DNA from: JBNJGB01 sp051747385 | GTDB lineage: Bacteria; Myxococcota_A; UBA9042; PHBI01; JACKFB01 | Assembly (NCBI GenBank): GCA_051747385.1 | Contig: JBNJGB010000005.1 | Location: 62,001 to 126,000, forward strand | DNA length: 64,000 bases | Direction of reading: 5' to 3' | Shown here: positions 57,601 through 64,000 of the stretch, in pieces | Layout: every line of letters starts with the position of its first letter | Numbering within the stretch: the first letter of the stretch is position 1 | Translations under genes and position numbers: made by a program | Notes under the pieces: model-generated | The model's input: the letters and a program-made list of their open reading frames with translations, nothing else | Told to the model about the DNA's origin: nothing | The model's database searches: none

Positions 57601-60600
57601 GCAGCACGCGCGAGAGGTGGACGACCACGAGGGGCTCATCGGCATCCTGGAGCGTCGCGAGGACGTCACGGAAGATCCCGAGCGGCAGCGCGCCCTCCGG
57701 ATGGAGCGCGGTGAGCTGCTCGCCTCCCTCCCCGGCCGACAGATGGACGCCGCCCTGGTCTTCGAGGCCGTGGTCACGGACGATCCCGCCGACACGGAGG
57801 CCTTCGAGCGCCTGGCGGCGCTGTACCGGGACCTGGAGCGCTGGTTCGACCTCGCGGACCTGCTGGAGCTGCGGCTCGGCGTCCTGGAGGAGCCGACCCG
57901 GCGCGTGGCCGTCCTCCGGGAGCTGGCCACCCTGGCGGCGGGCCCCCTGGACGATCCGGACCGGGCGGTGAGCCTGCTGGGGGAGGTGCTGGACATCCGC
58001 CCCGGCGACCCGGAGGCGGTGGCGACGCTGGAGGAGATGTGGGGCGAGGGCGTCGAGCGCGAGCCCATCTTCAGGCTGCTGGAGCCCACGTACGAGGCGA
58101 CCGAGGACTGGGACAAGCTCGTGGCGCTGTACACGAGCACCCTGGAGGAGGAGGGCCGGACGGACCTCCAGCTCGAGTGCCTCCGCAAGGTCGCCCGGAT
58201 CGAGCTGGAGGAGCTGGGCGACCCCCACGCCGCCTTCGACAGCACGAAGGCCCTGGTCGCCCGGGCCGACGAGCCCGAGGAGCACCTGGAGGATCTGGAG
58301 GCCCTCGCCGACCGCCTGGACGCCTGGGACGACCTGGCCGAGTTCTACGAGGACCTGGTGGCGGACGGACGCGCCACCCCCGAGCTGATCCGGCGGCTCG
58401 CCGGGCTGATGCGAGACCGCGTCGGGGACGTGGACCGGGCGGCGCAGTACTACCGCGTGGCCCTGGAGCGGGCGCCCGACGACCGGGAGGCGCGGGACGC
58501 CCTGACCCGGCTGCTCACCGGCGAGGGGCGCTGGCGAGAGCTGGTGCGGCACCTGGAGCAAGGCGCCGAGGCGAGCCTCGGCATGGACGAGAAGATCGCG
58601 CTGTACGGCGAGGCGGCCGACGTGCTGGCGGAGCGCCTCGACGCGCCGGGCGAAGCGGCGACGATCCTCCGGCGGGTCCTGGACATGGAGCCCACGGACC
58701 GGACCCTGGCGGAGCGCATCGCGACCCTCCTGGAGGCCGCCGGCGATCGGGCGGCGCTGCACGATCACTACGACGAGTGGATCCGGCACGCCGACGAGGA
58801 GACCGCCGCCGAGGTGCGGATGCGGCTGGTGGCCTCCGAGCTTCGCTCCACAGAGACGGCGGACGATGGCCTGGGCCAGGTCCGGGCCCTGCTGGACTCC
58901 GACGACCGCCGGGACGCCGCCGTGCGCGTGCTCGAGGACTTCCTCGGGGCGCCCGAGCACGCCGGCCCCGAGTGGCGCGGGCCCGTCCACGAGGCGGCGG
59001 ACCTCCTTGCCGACGCCCTGGGCGACGACCTCTCCCCGGGCCAGGAGGCGGCGCTGGCCGGGGCGCGCCTGCGAGTGACGGAGGACGCGGACGAGCGCCT
59101 GCGCCACCTGGAGAAGCTCGCACGGCTGTACGCCGGCCCGCTGGACGACTCCGTCGCCGCGGCCGAGACGTGGGAGCGCCTGCTCGCCGAGCATCCCGGG
59201 CACCGGGAGGCCCAGGCCAGGCTGGCGGATCACTACCGGGAGACGGGCGCGCCGGCCGAGGAGGCGCGCGCCCTGGAGAACCTCCTGGCCACGGAGTCCG
59301 GCGACCCGGACGAGGCCTCCGCCCTGCGTCGCCGCCTGGCGGTCCTGCGGATGGACGCCCTGGACGACCCGGACGGCGCCCTCGGCCTCCTCGAGCACGA
59401 GCTCCCCGGCGCGGCGCGGGATCCCGACCTGCGGACCCGCCTGGAGCACCTGTATGGCGCGGAGGGCGTCTTCGCGGGGCTCGTGGCGGTGTACGACGCG
59501 GCGCTCGAGGATCCGGACCTGGACGAGGCCACGCGCCTGGAGCTTCTGGCCAAGAAGGCGCAGATCGCCGAGACGCGGCTCGGCGACCTCGACGCGGCCC
59601 GCGCGGCCTGCCGGGCCCTGCTCGACCTGGAGCCGCGGCACGGCTTCGCCCTGACCGCGCTGGAGCGCATCGAGCGTCGCCGGGAGGACTGGGCGGCCGT
59701 GGACGAGGCCCTGGGCCGGCGCCTGGCGGCCACGGAGGACGAGGACGCCCGCGCGGACCTCCTCGTCGAGCGCGCCATGAACGCGGTGGACCGGCTGGAG
59801 TCCCCCGAGGACGCCCTCGCCTGGCTGCGGGAGGCCGAGCACCTCGTGGGCGGCGGCGGCGCCGGACCGGATCGGCTCGTCCAGGCCTGGCAGCGCCTCC
59901 TCCGGGAGGACGCCACCCGCCTGGAGGCGGCCCACCACCTGGAGCCGCGGTGCGAGGCGCGGGAGGACTGGCGTGGGCTCGTGAGCGTGCTGGCCATGCG
60001 GATGGCGAGTGCGGAGGACCCGGAGGATCGCCTCGCCCTGGCCCGCCGCATGGCCCGCCTGACGGCCGACCGGATCGGGGAGCCGGCCGCGGGCCTCCGC
60101 ACGCTGCTCGGCGTCTTCCCCGACCACGCGCACCGCCGGGAGGTCCGGGACGACGTGGAGCGCCTGGCCGAGGCCAGCGGACGGTGGGAGGACGCGGCCA
60201 TCGAGGCGGAGAAGGTCCTCGGCCGCGAGGACGACGTCGATCGGGTACGCGAGCTGGGCCTCTGGCTCGGCCGCATCCAGCGGGGCCGCCTGGAAGACGC
60301 CGCCGGCGCCATCCGCAGCTACGAGCGGGTCCTGGCCGTCGACGAGCTGAACCAGGAGGCCATGGAGGCCCTGGAGGGGCTGTACCGGCGGCAGGAGTCG
60401 TGGCGCGACGTGCGGCGGCTCCTGGACGCGCGGCTGGCCACCGTGGCCGACGCGGATCGCTGGCGGGTCCTCGAGGAGCTCGCGCAGCTCGTGACCCGGC
60501 AGGAGGGCCCGGGCGCGGCGCTGTCGCTGTGGCGCGAGCTCCTCTGGGAGCGCCCCCAGGACGAGGAGGCGCGGAAGCACCTGGAGGAGATGCTCGCGGA

Positions 60601-62812
60601 TCGCCAGACCACGGCGGAGGCGGCGGAGGTCCTGGAGCCCCTGTACCGAAAGGAGGGTTCCTGGGAGGCCCTCGCGCGCCTGCTGGAGCACCGCATCGAC
60701 GCCACGGAGGACGCCGCCCTCCTCGCGCAGCTCCACGCCCGGGCCGCCGACCTGTACGACACCCGCCTGGACGACGAGAAGCGGGCCTTCGAGCACTACG
60801 CGGGCGCCCTGGAGGGCCGCCCGGACGACGTGGACCTCCTCCGGCGCCTGGAGCGCATCGCCCACAAGCAGGCGCGCTGGACGGAGCTCGCCGAGGCCCT
60901 CGACCGGGTCGTGCCGCACCTGTCCGACGACGCCCGCGCGGTCGAGGTGCTCCTGCACGCCGCGCAGATCCACGAGCTCAAGGCGGGCAAGCCCGACCGG
61001 GCGGTGGACACCCTGCGGCGCGTGCTGGAGCTGGAGCCGGAGCACCGCGCCGCCCTTACCGGCCTGCACCGGCTGTACGAGGCGTCCGGAGATCGCGTGG
61101 CCCAGCTGGAGATGGCCGCGCGCCTCGCACGGGTGGCGCCGGAGCCCGCCCAGGCCGTCCCCCTGTGGGCGGAGGTCCGCGACCTCGCGGAGGGCCTGGA
61201 CGAGGAGGACCTCCTGGCGGGCGCCTGCCGGGCGCTCCTGGACCACGACCCCGAGGACGCGGACACGGCCGACCGCCTCCTGGAGCTGCACGAGGCCTCC
61301 GGGCGCCACGAGGCGCTGGCGAGCCTCCTGCGCGAGCGCCTGGAGCACGAGCGGGACCCGGCGCGGGTCGCGTCGCTCCACGCCCGCCTGGGCCGCGTCC
61401 GCGAGGCGCACCTGGACGACGTCGGCGGCGCCGTCCGGGCCTACGCGCGGGCCCTCGACCACGACCCGTCCCGCGACGACGCACGCGACGCCCTGGAGCG
61501 TCTGTACCGCGACCGCGAGGACTGGAGCGCCCTGTACGGCCTCCTCGCGGAGCGCGCCGAGCGCGTGGCGGAGTCGGGAGAGGCGGAGGCCCTCTGGCTG
61601 GAGCTGGGCACCCTCGCCGAGGAGCGCCTGGACGACCCGTCCGAGGCGGTGCGCGCCTACGAGCGCGCCCTGGACCACGCACCACACAACCCCGTCGCCC
61701 TGGCCGAGCTCGTCCGCCTCTGTCGGCGAACCGGCCGGCGGGAGGACCTGGCCCGCTACTGCGTACGCCGCGCCCGCGTGACCGACGACCGCGACGAGCG
61801 CCTGGCCCTCCTGGCGGAGGCGGCCGAGCTGTTCGCGGGTCCGCTGGAGGCCCCGGACGAGGCCGAGGCCCTCCTGGGCGAGGTCCTCGAAGACGCACCG
61901 GACCACATGGCCGCCATGCGCGCCCTGGCGCGCCTGCGCGACGCCGAGGGCCGCCACGAGGAGGCCGTGGGGCTCCTGGAGCAGGTGGCCGAGCGCGCCG
62001 AGGGCCCGGAGCGCGTCGACGCCCTGGTGGCCCTGGGCCGTATCCTCCGCGAGTCCCTGGACCGGCCCCACGACGCCCTCAAGGCCCTGCAGGAGGCCCG
62101 GGACATGGCCCCGGACGATCCGACCCTTACCGAGGCCCTGCGGGACCTCTTCGAGCGAACCGGATCCTGGGAGGAGCTGGGCCGCATCCTCGAGCGGGAC
62201 TACGAGGCCGCCGGATCCGCCGACGAGCGGTGCGACCGGGCCCTCGCCCTCGCCCGCCTCCACCGCGAGCACCTGGGCGACGACGAGGGCTTCCGCGCCT
62301 GGATCGACCGCGCCCGCGAGGCCCGCCGCGACAGCCCGGAGGTGGCCGAGGCCCTGGCCGCCTTCCACGAGGCCCGCGAGGAGTGGGACCTCATGGCGCC
62401 CCAGCTCGAGTGGCTGGTGAACTACCTCCAGGGCAAGAAGCTCATGGAGACGCTCCCCCAGCGCGCCCACGACCTCGGCCGCCTGTTCGAGCGCCTGGAC
62501 GAGCCCACCAAGGCCCTCGAATACTACAAGACCGCGCTGCACGCGGACGGCACCTTCCTGCCGAACCTCCTGGACTACGGTCGGCTCCTCGTGGAGCGGG
62601 AGCGCTGGGACCCGGCCCTGCGGGTCCACCAGAACCTCCTCATGCAGCGCCACAAGCTCTCCGGCTCCGAGCGCGCCGACGTCCTGCACCGCCTCGCCGT
62701 CGCCTCCGAGGCCCTGGGGGACGAGGCCAAGGCCCGGCAGTACCTGAAGCGCCTCCTGTCCGAGGCCCCCGACCACCCCGGCGCCGCGGACCTCCAGGCC
62801 CGGCTGGGATAG
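51623..62812 (+). CDS. Giant tetratricopeptide-repeat protein (3729 residues)
   Basis: A cytoplasmic-looking giant with no signal peptide or membrane segment. Nearly the whole length is helical TPR-like repeats of about 75 residues (roughly 45 units). Each unit carries variants of W-x-x-L-x-x-L-Y, then L-G-D-x-x-A-A, then LELDPxDxxALxxL. Examples include ERWTDLVEVLSRK, RILELDPGHIDVI and FAGLVAVYDAALEDP. Residues about 190-250 hold a Pro/Arg-rich linker. The GTG at 51623 was chosen because GGGGAG precedes it and the TPR pattern begins there. Such solenoids usually scaffold protein complexes. Similar giants are common in Myxococcota, but their function is unknown. Confidence 0.88.
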   Translation: MAGIEELLERLGDDPTDAEALARFTGACLEHDDHERLLAGYERVVDALPPERWPHVAASLARQLEARARDAPDRDAAEFLLRAASLWRLLDQGSGQTAVATALSSAWRRFPDRRVVEQAWEVLGGPPLEEAPDALLVARSQVAPPQTRRVVLGALADRWMEAGRDDDARAVLQELAELAPDDPEVTRRLEALAPVPGEEVPAEPPPPAPPTPRPRRPGVRTRADTAHEDEGAARATVRELKASLEDASPALEVVLRRRLFQRLREDLEAPEEAAEALRFPAEVPEGAREALQRAKERAEAGDPEQAVALLSDAARATTDQDEQVPLLLEAARLLEAVLDDAEGAEKAYRRLRIVDPMSLPVLTFYRDWYAERDEPRRAYATLSQLHGALEGPELAGERIGVALEMADLADSELDSRDKAIEAWRRVLADDPLHEQANEELRRLYAETKRWHALADHLDTWVRRLPPDAVDRKVELLFDLIGIYQDPERLPMDDMVIATYQRIVALAPTDRTALDSLARRYEDRERWTDLVEVLSRKVELTADPAELLDLFGRIADLYLERIRSDTEAIPVLERILELDPGHIDVIRRLRQIHRRRHDSERLYATYQRELSLLEGPERLDVLVELATLATEELFHHDEAIAWWRDVLAIDPSHARALEALQELTAEQQDWPGYVRLLEQRLEGAITRKKRVEILQELGEVLHGRLGDEDRALEIFAEICELSPFNSRARHFLQRIYAGRRAWEDLRALYVPREDWKGYAAMLRDFARETDDPELSADVHREIARTESELLGAPARAWKSLLAGLQAAPHRVDLARLLLDEHGDRLGDDPRSTALETVARHGEAPAEQETAWRELAELRARQGDDVGARDAWGQALLLGAESGRVDALGPFEEAAAAVGDWEEVARVLGEALGRLPDDGDQGRVALYRSLGALHRRHLGDPSGAVTHYRWVLQLQPGDAESLDALEEIHLSRHDFEGLEEVLRLRAEEAARPEEARAARRRLGQLYEDVFTDLEAAAAVYQRLLDQDPDDAEALTSLERVLAMDEAWPELAAALEDVLPHVASPARQASVALDLARLYRERVGDPGLAAERLRDLLEHPEADRAEILGLLEEMLEGREEPEAVAPILEQHYRAEGDDADLARVLEVRLGTSALPDERLALARELATLYEERLGDAAGAFRARAAAFRLDPDDQETWSELERLAEPAGGWEDLAALWRAAVDEDAGPETPRPSARDDRDALRIALARILRERLDAEDEAIRLYEAVLSQPERLAAHPEVVEDLDALYEARGDDEALAALRLAAAEHVLEGAERRRRLLEACDLLAGPLGRLEEAVGHWERLVREDPSDDTAARHLETGLEELGRWDDLEALLTQRMEGQEAPERVDRARLRRAFVRLEELGRTADGVEDLLALAPSEAVGADARDVLLDLAGRDDVPAALRLRILDDLDAHFEATGDAWGRSALLEVRASGASSAADRARFLAEAGRALAAPEQAGERLAEDEAAVRRAFGLYARSLETAPGQDEPAEAMEALARARGALDELLERLSAIADGCVRPGPAATIRGRVARLAERDLGEPERAIEAWRGVAEAGAGVDAKLREEALDALDRLLGEVGRPEERVDVLLHRAELTPQPSVRLGHLKDAAGLLHDLGRIGDAVDALRKILWETRATRRPDLLAERETATAHLETLLGEAGRHEELVDLLVDGADAFGRTEAARRQLHRAAEVAERDLEDRPRAISILERVRDLEPLDGVALERLDRLYQEEERWEDKARLLESRLEVAEEAGDEEARRTLLFTLGQIRDNRLDDPTGAVAAYEAILAREPGFPPARAALEARPDDDPAAPRARLALADAYRRTEEPEPLARTLEAALAAGDAPDEASALRTELVGLFLGPLDTPERGWAQAADRLRAEPDDLDARDLAVRAGLAAGGTGDLVELLADVALGLPDAGSRSARLESDLEALRGEGLDTPRLLPLWRALLDVAPAHEEATDVLEQHAREVDDHEGLIGILERREDVTEDPERQRALRMERGELLASLPGRQMDAALVFEAVVTDDPADTEAFERLAALYRDLERWFDLADLLELRLGVLEEPTRRVAVLRELATLAAGPLDDPDRAVSLLGEVLDIRPGDPEAVATLEEMWGEGVEREPIFRLLEPTYEATEDWDKLVALYTSTLEEEGRTDLQLECLRKVARIELEELGDPHAAFDSTKALVARADEPEEHLEDLEALADRLDAWDDLAEFYEDLVADGRATPELIRRLAGLMRDRVGDVDRAAQYYRVALERAPDDREARDALTRLLTGEGRWRELVRHLEQGAEASLGMDEKIALYGEAADVLAERLDAPGEAATILRRVLDMEPTDRTLAERIATLLEAAGDRAALHDHYDEWIRHADEETAAEVRMRLVASELRSTETADDGLGQVRALLDSDDRRDAAVRVLEDFLGAPEHAGPEWRGPVHEAADLLADALGDDLSPGQEAALAGARLRVTEDADERLRHLEKLARLYAGPLDDSVAAAETWERLLAEHPGHREAQARLADHYRETGAPAEEARALENLLATESGDPDEASALRRRLAVLRMDALDDPDGALGLLEHELPGAARDPDLRTRLEHLYGAEGVFAGLVAVYDAALEDPDLDEATRLELLAKKAQIAETRLGDLDAARAACRALLDLEPRHGFALTALERIERRREDWAAVDEALGRRLAATEDEDARADLLVERAMNAVDRLESPEDALAWLREAEHLVGGGGAGPDRLVQAWQRLLREDATRLEAAHHLEPRCEAREDWRGLVSVLAMRMASAEDPEDRLALARRMARLTADRIGEPAAGLRTLLGVFPDHAHRREVRDDVERLAEASGRWEDAAIEAEKVLGREDDVDRVRELGLWLGRIQRGRLEDAAGAIRSYERVLAVDELNQEAMEALEGLYRRQESWRDVRRLLDARLATVADADRWRVLEELAQLVTRQEGPGAALSLWRELLWERPQDEEARKHLEEMLADRQTTAEAAEVLEPLYRKEGSWEALARLLEHRIDATEDAALLAQLHARAADLYDTRLDDEKRAFEHYAGALEGRPDDVDLLRRLERIAHKQARWTELAEALDRVVPHLSDDARAVEVLLHAAQIHELKAGKPDRAVDTLRRVLELEPEHRAALTGLHRLYEASGDRVAQLEMAARLARVAPEPAQAVPLWAEVRDLAEGLDEEDLLAGACRALLDHDPEDADTADRLLELHEASGRHEALASLLRERLEHERDPARVASLHARLGRVREAHLDDVGGAVRAYARALDHDPSRDDARDALERLYRDREDWSALYGLLAERAERVAESGEAEALWLELGTLAEERLDDPSEAVRAYERALDHAPHNPVALAELVRLCRRTGRREDLARYCVRRARVTDDRDERLALLAEAAELFAGPLEAPDEAEALLGEVLEDAPDHMAAMRALARLRDAEGRHEEAVGLLEQVAERAEGPERVDALVALGRILRESLDRPHDALKALQEARDMAPDDPTLTEALRDLFERTGSWEELGRILERDYEAAGSADERCDRALALARLHREHLGDDEGFRAWIDRAREARRDSPEVAEALAAFHEAREEWDLMAPQLEWLVNYLQGKKLMETLPQRAHDLGRLFERLDEPTKALEYYKTALHADGTFLPNLLDYGRLLVERERWDPALRVHQNLLMQRHKLSGSERADVLHRLAVASEALGDEAKARQYLKRLLSEAPDHPGAADLQARLG

Positions 62813-62823
62813 CGCCCCAGAGG

Positions 62824-62847
62824 GAGGCGCCCGGCGAGGCGCCCGGC
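62824..62847. repeat. Tandem 12-bp direct repeat
   Basis: GAGGCGCCCGGC occurs twice with no spacing, between the TPR gene stop and the truncated toxin stop. It may mark the deletion that removed the toxin's 3' end. Confidence 0.6.
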
Positions 62848-62854
62848 CGCCCGG

Positions 62855-63031
62855 TCAGCCCGCATCGAGCGTCACGACCGTACGTCCCTCCTCCGCCGCG
62901 AGTAGGAGGAGTTGGACGTCGCTCGCCGTCGAGAGAGCTCGTTCCGACACATGCTCGACATCCCACCCGATCGACCGGAGCTCCCGTGCGGCCCCCACGG
63001 GAAGACCCTGGTCCAACAGCAGGCGAGTCAC
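62855..63031 (-). pseudogene. Truncated DUF5615 PIN-like toxin
   Basis: A 58-codon frame starting with GTG that overlaps the DUF433 stop as GTGA, the usual antitoxin-toxin arrangement. The product begins RLLLDQGLPVGAARELRSIG and ends EEGRTVVTLDAG before a stop. This matches the first half of DUF5615 PIN-like toxins, which normally continue DADF and run to about 110 residues. The remaining acidic residues and the C-terminal half are missing, so it should be inactive. Confidence 0.78.
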
Positions 63032-63284
63032 GCCGCGTCGCTCCTGGGAGGCGTCGGGTTCGCGGAGTGCTCATCGAGCATCTCGGTGGCGAAGCGCAGG
63101 ACTTCGGGCACGTCCTGGCGCTCCAGCTCCGGGTAGTCCCGGATCAGCTCGTCCCAGTCCGGGTACTGGGCGAGGATCTCCAGGACGCGCCGCACGGTGA
63201 GGCGCATCCCCCGGACGCAGGGTTGCCCCCCATGATCTCGGGGTCGCAGCTGATGCGTTCGTAGCCGGGAACCGTCCGCGGCAT
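63028..63284 (-). pseudogene. DUF433 antitoxin gene with a -1 frameshift
   Basis: From the ATG at 63284 the frame reads MPRTVPGYERISCDPEIMGG and then loses register near a run of six G/C (63223-63231). In the next frame the family sequence continues: QPCVRGMRLTVRRVLEILAQ, then DWDELIRDYPELERQDV to the stop at 63028. One missing base would restore a normal DUF433 protein of about 85 residues. Unless it is a sequencing error, the antitoxin is broken. It lies 9 bp downstream of another minus-strand gene. Confidence 0.8.
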
Positions 63285-63293
63285 GGCCCGATA

Positions 63294-63995
63294 CTATCGT
63301 AGGGAGGTAGGGGACGGAAGGTCGCCGCCGCGGGGCGATTCCGCGGCATCGCCGTTCGCGATTCGCAGGAGCCACCGGACGTAGGCGTCCGCCTCCGCGA
63401 CGTCCGCTCCCGTGGCCTCGAGCGCATTCCGAACGCGGCCGAGGGCCCGCGCGGCGATGGCGTCCTCGTCGAGCGGGTCCCGGGGGTCGATGGCGCCGAC
63501 CTCCTCCAGGTGGGTCCGAAGCTCCTCCTGCTTCCGCGTGTGGAAGCGCGGCAGGTCGCCGACGGCCCGGACGTAGGCCTCCGGGTCGTCGCCGTGGTCG
63601 TCCAGGAGCGCCCTGGCCCGGTCCTCGAAGGTCTCCGACACGGCGCCGCTCGCCTCCACGTCGGCCCAGGTGACGGGCCGGCCGCGGCCGACTCGCCACG
63701 CCTCCACCACCTCCTCCACGAGCCGCGCGCGGAGGTCGACGCGCGGCCCCGCCCCGTCGAGGACCACCGACGCGAGCCGGGTCTCCCGCGCATGCCGCCA
63801 CGCGCCGAGACAGTCCAGGCCCGCCCGCAGGCACCGATGCAGCGCGTCCAGGTCGTCGTACAGCAGGTAGAGGAGGTGCCACGAGGCCGCGGGCTGGCGG
63901 GGATCGGGCCGCCGCACGCCCAGGACCCGCGCGTACTCCGTGGCGTCGTGCCCGTCGGGCGCCGGGACCACGCGCGGCTGCACCGGCTCCGGCAC
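63294..63995 (-). CDS. Uncharacterised protein, possibly partial at the window edge
   Basis: A frame of 233 residues reaching to within 5 bp of the window end; the real start may lie beyond it. The sequence is charged and mostly helical: SWHLLYLLYDDLDALHRCLRAG, RLVEEVVEAWRVGRGRPVTW, and a final DAYVRWLLRIANGD segment followed by a disordered tail. No family is recognised. It is followed at once by the broken DUF433 gene on the same strand. Confidence 0.6.
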   Translation of the reverse strand: MPEPVQPRVVPAPDGHDATEYARVLGVRRPDPRQPAASWHLLYLLYDDLDALHRCLRAGLDCLGAWRHARETRLASVVLDGAGPRVDLRARLVEEVVEAWRVGRGRPVTWADVEASGAVSETFEDRARALLDDHGDDPEAYVRAVGDLPRFHTRKQEELRTHLEEVGAIDPRDPLDEDAIAARALGRVRNALEATGADVAEADAYVRWLLRIANGDAAESPRGGDLPSPTSLR

Positions 63996-64000
63996 CGGCG

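Noticed and set aside
54803..62776. 2657-codon open frame on the minus strand under the TPR gene
   Set aside because: GC-bias shadow of TPR codons; the sense strand has clear repeat structure and signals.

Overview
The window looks like a chromosomal segment of a very GC-rich member of the Myxococcota (deltaproteobacterial lineage). The signs are strong third-position GC bias, which creates huge antisense open frames. Others are DUF4215 and MopE-type cysteine/aspartate motifs, thrombospondin type-3 repeats, a MYXO-CTERM-like C-terminal tag, several lipoproteins, giant TPR proteins and PAS-rich hybrid histidine kinases. No phage, plasmid, CRISPR or rRNA feature was seen.

Layout. 1-1650: glycolysis (3' end of pgk, tpiA) and secG. 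1711-1800: tRNA-Leu(GAG). 1827-4395: three paralogous lipoproteins and a membrane-anchored pseudokinase. 4403-6953: a FadL-type outer-membrane protein, divergent from a Cys-rich lipoprotein. 6957-10814 (minus): CBM9-type lipoprotein, mazG, murJ. 11055-14865: an ArsA-like ATPase, then an M16 peptidase pair with one active and one inactive subunit. 14931-16179: two uncharacterised genes. 16847-21536: a membrane sulfatase carrying a MopE-like motif, a fatty-acid desaturase, a cyclopropane-fatty-acid synthase-type methyltransferase and a histidine-kinase fragment. 21699-25023 (minus): ilvB-ilvN-ilvC. 25230-27140: small genes and a lone infC, bracketed by two inverted copies of a 164-bp MITE-like element.

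27232-33950 (minus) is the most interesting block. A single-domain KaiC-like ATPase, a KaiB-like protein and a 4xPAS/GAF hybrid histidine kinase are joined by GTGA overlaps. They are followed by a receiver/HD-GYP protein, a single receiver and a histidine-kinase dimerisation (DHp) domain with no ATPase domain. This could be a Kai-type timing or state-sensing module feeding phosphorelay and cyclic-di-GMP output.

34550-36247: a small hypothetical gene with two tandem palindromes at its promoter, then dusA. 36443-46951: a 3502-residue surface protein in which a repeat-rich MYXO-CTERM-type protein reads in frame into a complete OmpA-type outer-membrane protein. 47532-51073: acyl-CoA dehydrogenase, DUF6285 and APH-type kinase (a split version of the ACAD10/11 arrangement), plus a divergent enoyl-CoA hydratase. 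51083-51454: a single-domain response regulator. 51623-62812: a 3729-residue TPR solenoid. 62855-63284: a broken DUF5615/DUF433 toxin-antitoxin pair. 63294-63995: an uncharacterised gene at the window edge.

Promoter-like sites commonly have a TTGnCn -35 box, about 17 bp of spacing and a TAnCCn -10 box. Several genes without a Shine-Dalgarno sequence have such a -10 box only 8-10 nt before the start codon, suggesting leaderless mRNAs.
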